NCBI RefSeq assembly: GCF_014042365.1
Contig: NZ_JACEZS010000025.1
Coordinates: 17,631 to 81,630, forward strand
DNA length: 64,000 bases
Reading direction: 5' to 3'
DNA from: Rugamonas fusca
GTDB taxonomy: Bacteria > Pseudomonadota > Gammaproteobacteria > Burkholderiales > Burkholderiaceae_D
Both the position numbers and the translations under genes were made by a program. A model generated the notes under the pieces. It was not told the DNA's origin. It made no database searches and was given only the letters and a program-made list of their open reading frames with translations. Positions 59,045 through 64,000 of the stretch are shown one piece after another. The number at the start of each line of letters is the position of its first letter. Positions within the stretch are counted from its first letter, which is position 1.

Positions 59045-60925
59045 CTACCCACGTTCATCTAGCTTGAACACGCTGACCACAGCCGCCAAGTTGGCCGCCT
59101 GCTCCTGCAACGATGCTGCCGCTGCTGCTGCCTGCTCCACTAATGCCGCGTTCTGCTGGGTGGTGCTGTCGATTTCCGTCACGGCAAGGTTGACCTGGGC
59201 GATGCCGTCGCGCTGCTCGTGGCTGGCCGCCACAATTTCGCCCATGATGCTGGTCACTTGCTCGACGGAAGCAACGATCTTGCTCATCGTGGCGCCCGCC
59301 TGGTCCACCAGCGAGCTGCCGGCATCGACCTTGTTGACGGAATCGCCAATCAGCTCCTTGATTTCCTTGGCCGCCGCTGCGCTGCGCTGGGCCAGGTTGC
59401 GCACTTCCGACGCCACCACGGCAAAACCGCGGCCCTGCTCGCCGGCCCGCGCCGCCTCCACGGCCGCGTTCAGGGCCAGGATGTTGGTCTGGAAGGCGAT
59501 ACCGTCAATCACGCCGATGATGTCGACGATCTTGCGCGAACTGTCCTTGATCGAGGCCATCGTGTCGACCACGCGCCCCACCACCTCGCCGCCCTGCGTG
59601 GCATAGCCGGAGGCCGACTGTACCAGTTCGTTGGCGTGACGGGCGCTGTCGGCGTTCTGGGACACGGTGGCCGTCAACTCCTCCATCGCCGACGCCGTCT
59701 GCTCCAGACTGGATGCCTGCCCTTCCGTGCGAGCTGACAGATCGAGGTTGCCGCTGGCGATTTCTTTTGATGCGTTGGCGATGGTTTCCGTACTGTTGCG
59801 CACCTCGCGGATGGTCCGGTTGAGCGAGGACACAAAGCGGTTGAAGGCGTCGGCCAGCAAGCCGATCTCGTCGCCCGATTCCACCGTCATGCGGCGCGAC
59901 AGGTCGCCATTCCCGTCGGCGATCTGGCCCAACATCTGCGCGGCGCGGGCCACGGGCGCGGCCATGGCGCGGCTCACCAGGTAGATAACGAACAGACCAA
60001 TACCGCCGCCGACCAGCCCGCCCACCAGGGCCGCCAGCAGCACGGAGCGGGTTACCTGGCCCAACACTTCCTGTTCGGGCACTTCCGCGATCACATACAT
60101 ATTCAGTTCCGACACGAACGACGAGGCCACAATACGCTTGCCTTCCGGCGCGCTGTAGTTAAGAGTGGTGAAGCGCTGGCCGCCCAGCACCTTGCCGGTC
60201 AGTTCTTCGCTAAAGCCCGGCAAATCCTTCATGTAGTGCTTGCTGTCGGCCAGCCGGGGATCGCGGTGCACGATCAGCATGCCGTCGGGTCGTACCAGAT
60301 AGACAAAGCCGGACGCGCCGATCTTGTAGTTGCGGACGGTATCTGCCAGCTTGTCGACTGACAGCCCGAGGCTCGCCACGCCGATCTTGCCGTCGCCTGT
60401 ATCGAAGCGGGTGTTGATAAACACGTTATAGTTGGTGGACCCTGGTTCCTTGTCCAGGTTCAGCGAATAGGTCTTGCCGCTAGACAGGAAGCTGTAGAAC
60501 CATTGGTCGGACGGGGCGTTCTTGTCGACGGTGCGACTGAAACCCGTCTCGCGGTAATACTTGCCAGTTGCAGCGGATACCCAAGACACCGCAGCAGCCT
60601 TGCTGATCTTCTGCACACGTTGTGCGTAATTGATCCAGGCCGAAACGCCGCTTTCCGGCAATCCCGCTTTTTCCCAGTCCAACACATAGCTATTGTTGCT
60701 GATGGATATGGCGGAGGCCAGCGGTTCGGCGATTTGGCGCAGGATGTCATTACGAATCTCGCCCACCACGGCCGGCAGTTCCTGCCCCACAACGCGCTCG
60801 CGGATGGTGTTACCCGTCATGACCACGCTCAAAGTGGCCGACAGCACCAGGAACAACAGCAGGCAAAGTGCCATACTCGACATCAGCTTTTGCTGTATCG
60901 AAAGGCGGCGTAAGAATTCAGACAT
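59045..60925 (-). CDS. Methyl-accepting chemotaxis protein with dCache sensor domain
   Basis: A 626-residue receptor. TM1 lies at about 15-37. A periplasmic dCache-type domain (about 40-285) contains YNVFINTRFDTGDGKIGVASLGLS and GASGFVYLVRPDGMLIVHRD. TM2 lies at about 293-316, then HAMP, then the cytoplasmic signalling hairpin with tip QTNILALNAAVEAARAG at about residue 475. The C-terminus ends VFKLDERG and lacks the DWEEF tether of the receptor near cheR. Start 60925 (MSEFLRRLSIQQK) has a GGGGAG site. It lies inside the integrase-linked region, so it may be cargo or older chromosome trapped there. Confidence 0.94.
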   Translation of the reverse strand: MSEFLRRLSIQQKLMSSMALCLLLFLVLSATLSVVMTGNTIRERVVGQELPAVVGEIRNDILRQIAEPLASAISISNNSYVLDWEKAGLPESGVSAWINYAQRVQKISKAAAVSWVSAATGKYYRETGFSRTVDKNAPSDQWFYSFLSSGKTYSLNLDKEPGSTNYNVFINTRFDTGDGKIGVASLGLSVDKLADTVRNYKIGASGFVYLVRPDGMLIVHRDPRLADSKHYMKDLPGFSEELTGKVLGGQRFTTLNYSAPEGKRIVASSFVSELNMYVIAEVPEQEVLGQVTRSVLLAALVGGLVGGGIGLFVIYLVSRAMAAPVARAAQMLGQIADGNGDLSRRMTVESGDEIGLLADAFNRFVSSLNRTIREVRNSTETIANASKEIASGNLDLSARTEGQASSLEQTASAMEELTATVSQNADSARHANELVQSASGYATQGGEVVGRVVDTMASIKDSSRKIVDIIGVIDGIAFQTNILALNAAVEAARAGEQGRGFAVVASEVRNLAQRSAAAAKEIKELIGDSVNKVDAGSSLVDQAGATMSKIVASVEQVTSIMGEIVAASHEQRDGIAQVNLAVTEIDSTTQQNAALVEQAAAAAASLQEQAANLAAVVSVFKLDERG

Positions 60926-61944
60926 GTGCACTCCCCAGAATTGTTATAGAGCCGTTTGACTGCATGCACTCGTTTGAGCAAAGACTTGCAGGAAAATAGT
61001 CGGCCATCATGAACCCAAGGTAGTCGATTTCAGTACTTCAATGCAACAAGATATATTAATCAGGAAATGCAGTTTGTCCCCAGCAAACCATTCGTACGGG
61101 CGGCGCAGCCCAATCACTGTTTAAGCAAGCCTCGACTCCCGAAGTGTTGATTAGACTTCCATGGCCACGGGATCATAGACCACAACCAACACGGCATCAT
61201 CGACCATGCTGGCGAGTGTGTGATACGCAACTGGAACCTGCAAGGACAGGACTTCCACGACACGTCAACTATCGCGCACGCCTTGCTGGGCCATCGTCAC
61301 CATGCGCTGCGGCTAACCACGATCATCGGCCAACATCTCGCGGCTCAATTCTGCGCCGCGAGACTTCAGCCGAACGTTGCAGCGTGCCATACCTTCGCCC
61401 AGGAACCGACCGGTACCACCGAGACGACCGACGCCATGTAGGCGAACTCAGCCAATGCGCTGGAAATCTTGCCGGCAAGTGCACTGCTATCGTGACCATG
61501 ACCGGCACCGCATTGGTAGCCGAAGTAGCAAGGGCCGGCAAGCGCCGCCTAAAGACAGCAGGGTCGATTGATGCCATCGCCGTCGTGGTGGCCTACAACC
61601 TGCGCCATGACAGCGCCGGCGTGACCGAGGCCCGCACCGCCGATGAGCTGGTGGTAAGCCGTCGCCGACCTTGCCAGGGGCCTCGACAACTGCACAGGTT
61701 CGCCCAAATACACGGCCACCTCGCCCCCCTCCGCCGGCGCCGGAAGCGGCCGGGTCATCAAGCCGCAACCTGACTCAATCCAGCCGCAGCGGCTCCTTGA
61801 GGTCATCTGCGCCAACGGCAACCGGGCCGCCGGCGCGGTCACGCCGACCAGGCTGCCACTGGACGCGAGCTAATACCAATTCACCACGGCCGACCGCAGT
61901 GCGCCCCTGCTCTCGCTTATATAGGCCAGGTGGAACCAACCGCG

Positions 61945-62047
61945 TACCAAGCCGGTACCAAGCCGGTTACCCATAAATACCCAGTCCCTACCGGATCGGT
62001 GACTAACCAAGAACCAGAAACCAATAACCAGGAACCAGGAACCATTT
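61945..62047. repeat. Short direct and simple repeats
   Basis: taccaagccgg occurs twice head to tail (61945-61955, 61956-61966), then about 62004-62047 is a run of imperfect gaaccag/aaccagg units. Such low-complexity DNA is common in decaying regions. Confidence 0.7.
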
Positions 62048-62057
62048 AACACCTCCT

Positions 62058-62075
62058 CTACCCCTGACGGGGTAG
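62058..62075. repeat. 7-bp perfect inverted repeat
   Basis: ctacccc-tgac-ggggtag forms a hairpin with a 4-base loop. No T-run follows, so it is not a standard terminator. Confidence 0.45.
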
Positions 62076-62541
62076 ACGTCGCCAACGGCGTCGGCGCCCC
62101 GCATCTGGCCCGCAATGCCAAGCCCATTAGCGTCTCCATCAGAGGACGAGCAAGAGCATCTGAACCTGGCTGTCCAGGTCGGAACGCTCGGTACGCAGAG
62201 CGGGCAGCTCGCGTTTCCTGGCCAGCATCAGGTGCGAACTGTAGGATGCCTTGACCTTCGATTGCATCTCCTTGGCGATCAGCGCCTGCATGCGCTGCCA
62301 CGGGTAATGCAGGCGCTGGGCGACGTAGGTCAACGTCATTCAGACCTGCCAAACGCTAATCCCCGACCTTCTACTAACAAGCGGACGCAACTTGCAATCG
62401 CTGTACCCAAGTACACCGCCCCTTCATTCCAATAGTCTGCGGTACTGTATACTTGAGGCGCTTGTCTATTGCCGCCCTTGAATGACGGTCCACATTACAA
62501 CAAACAGCACGCAAGTATCCACGTACTTTGGGCAGGCGAAA

Positions 62542-63336
62542 ATGAAATTACTGTACTCATTCATTCCTTGGGCTATTGCAATTTTTTCCGTCAATGCTAT
62601 GGCCTCCTGCGAGCCGGTTCAATTTGGCTACCTTGATCAACATCGCCCCCCTTATTGGCTCGGGCGCGGCAGCGTCGTCCCGGACCCTCCGGGTGCCAGC
62701 GTAGAGTTGCTCAAAATGTTTGCAGCCAGTGCAGGCTGTCCCGCAATGTTTAAACGATTGCCGGTATTGCGCATCAAACCAGCGCTGGTGTCAGGGGATA
62801 TAGACATTGCACCGATGGATGAAAATGGGGTCCACACGGCCGGGATCGTTTTCCCACGGGACAAGAATGAACGGCTCGATAGTAAACGCTCGGTTCCCCA
62901 AGTTCTCGTTACATTTGTCCGGGCAGCCGATCACATCCCCCGGTCGGCCGATCCTATGAATCTCTTCAAGGGCCGGCTCGTTGGCATTACACTTGGTTCA
63001 GCATACGCTGCCAGACTTGAGCAGGCCGGAATTAAGGTCGACAGTGGAGCTATCGACCTTGCCAGGAATTTCGATAAACTGATGTTGCGACGTGTAGATG
63101 GCTTTGCCATCACGCTTGTCAGCGTGGACGACCTAGACGCCTATGTATCTCAACATTATGGCCGGCAAGTAGTACGACTTTCCAAACCGATATACTCTGA
63201 TCGTATCTGGCTGGCAGCAAATCAACGCTATTACAACTTACACCGTCCGGAAGTGGAAGCCATGTGGACTTGGCTGGGGACAAAGGGTAATAAAGAATTT
63301 GAAGTGCTTCTGGAAAAATATTCCCGCATACCCTAA
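62542..63336 (+). CDS. Periplasmic substrate-binding protein (SBP family 3-like), no transporter partner
   Basis: A 264-residue protein with a signal peptide (MKLLYSFIPWAIAIFSVNAM, cleavage near ASC). The mature part has the family 3 pattern: FGYLDQHRPPYW near the start, GASVELLKMFAASAG, the central KGRLVGITLGSAYAARLEQ hinge and the late IYSDRIWLAANQRYY. No ABC permease or ATPase gene is adjacent, so it may work with chromosomal partners or in sensing. I chose the ATG at 62542, since the upstream 20 codons would hide the signal peptide. GC content and codon use are lower than in the flanking chromosome. Confidence 0.8.
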   Translation: MKLLYSFIPWAIAIFSVNAMASCEPVQFGYLDQHRPPYWLGRGSVVPDPPGASVELLKMFAASAGCPAMFKRLPVLRIKPALVSGDIDIAPMDENGVHTAGIVFPRDKNERLDSKRSVPQVLVTFVRAADHIPRSADPMNLFKGRLVGITLGSAYAARLEQAGIKVDSGAIDLARNFDKLMLRRVDGFAITLVSVDDLDAYVSQHYGRQVVRLSKPIYSDRIWLAANQRYYNLHRPEVEAMWTWLGTKGNKEFEVLLEKYSRIP

Positions 63337-63749
63337 GTCATCACAGCTACGGTCACGGATGCGGTGGCAACCACCAAGACAATCCTGACCAGCGTGAGAG
63401 TGAACACCACGGCGACCGGCTCCTTGAAGGCCATCGCCATTTCGCCAGTGAAGCCCATGACCAGCATCATAAAACCGTTCTTGGTCATCATGACGAGGCG
63501 GCAAAGCTTGCCCTGGTTGTCTACGTATTCGGTTGGCTCAAAATTGAGCCGACCGAACTCGGGGGGGCAATTCAGGTAGTCGAAGGCGCGCAGTACGTTC
63601 TTGTGGCGCTCGCCGAAGCTCTTGGCGACCGTCAGCGAGTCCGTCACCAGCTTGTCGCCGTCCAGTTGCACGAGGTGACGCGGCGCTGGTCGGCATAGGC
63701 CCGCTGCGCTTGCCAGTGGTCTGGTGGTAGTCCCGTACAAGCTCGTCAA
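63333..63749 (-). pseudogene. Broken Rha-type phage regulatory protein
   Basis: A 138-residue ORF with a Rha-family core: LVTDSLTVAKSFGERHKNVLRAFDYL, then LNFEPTEYVDNQGKLCRLVMMTKNGFMMLVMGFTG, ending in MAFKE. Rha proteins usually continue here with a conserved helix (KEAYIAAFN type), but the frame changes to an unrelated hydrophobic tail (VFTLTLVRIVLVVATASV), so the gene appears truncated or frameshifted near 63425. The N-terminal 30 residues also look unrelated. It marks phage-derived content. The end overlaps the SBP gene's stop in antisense by 4 bases. Confidence 0.7.
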
Positions 63750-64000
63750 AGAAATCCTGCCACGCGCCTGTACGACAGCCGCAGGGACACGGAACTCAGC
63801 GTTGCTGACGGCGAGCGGCTGACCACGGTGCAGATACGGACGCCCTTGCTGGGCACGGCCAACGCCATGCTGGCGTCCAACAAGAACAAGACCGTTATTG
63901 CGACCAAAACAAGGGCGCAGCCTCCGACCAATTTAGCCTCTCAGGGTTTCGGTCATCCTCACGAAGACGATTGCGCCAGATAGTAAGGTTAGGCCCGCCA
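63750..64000. other. Right-edge sequence, no supported gene
   Basis: A short open frame runs from about 63760 to 63980 on the plus strand, reading RLYDSRRDTELSVADGERL and onward, which I cannot assign. It could be part of a gene that has lost its start. The window ends here, so the island's right boundary is not visible. Confidence 0.3.

Larger units (their letters stand above)
60926..62541. other. Long stretch with no convincing gene; decayed mobile-element DNA
   Basis: This 1.6-kb stretch has several small overlapping ORFs on both strands, none with a recognisable motif or consistent coding character. Codon-like GC periodicity appears in patches (about 61490-61780 and 62100-62340), suggesting remains of genes. 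It contains short repeats at 61945-62047 and a dyad at 62058-62075. It should be treated as gene remnants unless a search shows otherwise. Confidence 0.5.

Noticed and set aside
60926..61060. Search for a sigma-28 promoter upstream of the second MCP
   Set aside because: GCCGACTA occurs on the minus strand but without a matching -35 box.
61870..62352. 160-codon minus-strand frame with a WFLVIGFWFLV stretch
   Set aside because: The hydrophobic stretch is only the translation of the aaccagg-type simple repeat, and the rest has no coding character.
1..64000. CRISPR arrays, rRNA operons and complete insertion sequences
   Set aside because: I saw no regularly spaced repeats, rRNA-like sequence or transposase anywhere in the window. 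Only the integrase and phage remnants at the right indicate mobile DNA.

Overview
The window is GC-rich chromosomal DNA from a motile betaproteobacterium. It best fits an Oxalobacteraceae member (Massilia, Duganella or Janthinobacterium type). I infer this from the FlhDC-headed flagellar/chemotaxis cluster, a PEP-CTERM secreted protein, closely packed high-GC genes and the mix of families. No rRNA or species marker is present, so the genus is not fixed.

Layout. (1) 1-11090, minus strand: flhD-flhC, a membrane-anchored methyltransferase, motA-motB, a CheZ-like phosphatase, a CheY-type regulator, cheA, cheW, an MCP with a C-terminal DWEEF tail, cheR, cheD and the first 20 codons of cheB. The flhDC upstream region (11091-11736) holds a 32-bp direct repeat, two dyads and A/T tracts. 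(2) 11737-17279: kynU-kynA of tryptophan catabolism, an RBBP9-type hydrolase, a CHRD/PEP-CTERM protein and htpG with a good sigma-32 promoter. (3) 17564-22746, plus strand: three tightly packed uncharacterised genes (one with a CARDB-like domain, one with a CFI-box) and an overlapping PAP2 phosphatase. (4) 22715-25978: an orphan FAAL-ACP-thioester reductase enzyme. (5) 26106-33379: a MocR regulator divergent from a threonine-dehydratase-like enzyme, an EamA exporter, RidA, an aminotransferase and a response-regulator diguanylate cyclase. (6) 33392-39374: an alkyl-DHAP-synthase-like flavoprotein, GlpD and FGGY kinase operon with a divergent AraC regulator. (7) 39470-56248: P450, rhodanese, outer-membrane barrel, M16 peptidase, MFS exporter with LysR, a MlaE/MlaD/lipoprotein trio lacking an ATPase, a DEAD-box helicase, an M19 dipeptidase and an oxidoreductase/UPF0303/DeoR operon.

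(8) From about 56600 to the right edge the character changes. A tRNA-3'-end-like sequence beside a strong terminator precedes a P4-type integrase (56892-58151). It is followed by gene fragments, a second MCP, long stretches without a convincing gene, an orphan periplasmic binding protein and a broken Rha-type phage gene. I read this as a decayed integrative element whose other end lies outside the window.

The least explained intact content is the 17.6-22.1 kb operon, followed by the lone FAAL-ACP-reductase and the flhDC upstream repeats. Functions are inferred from motifs read by eye. No database search was possible.
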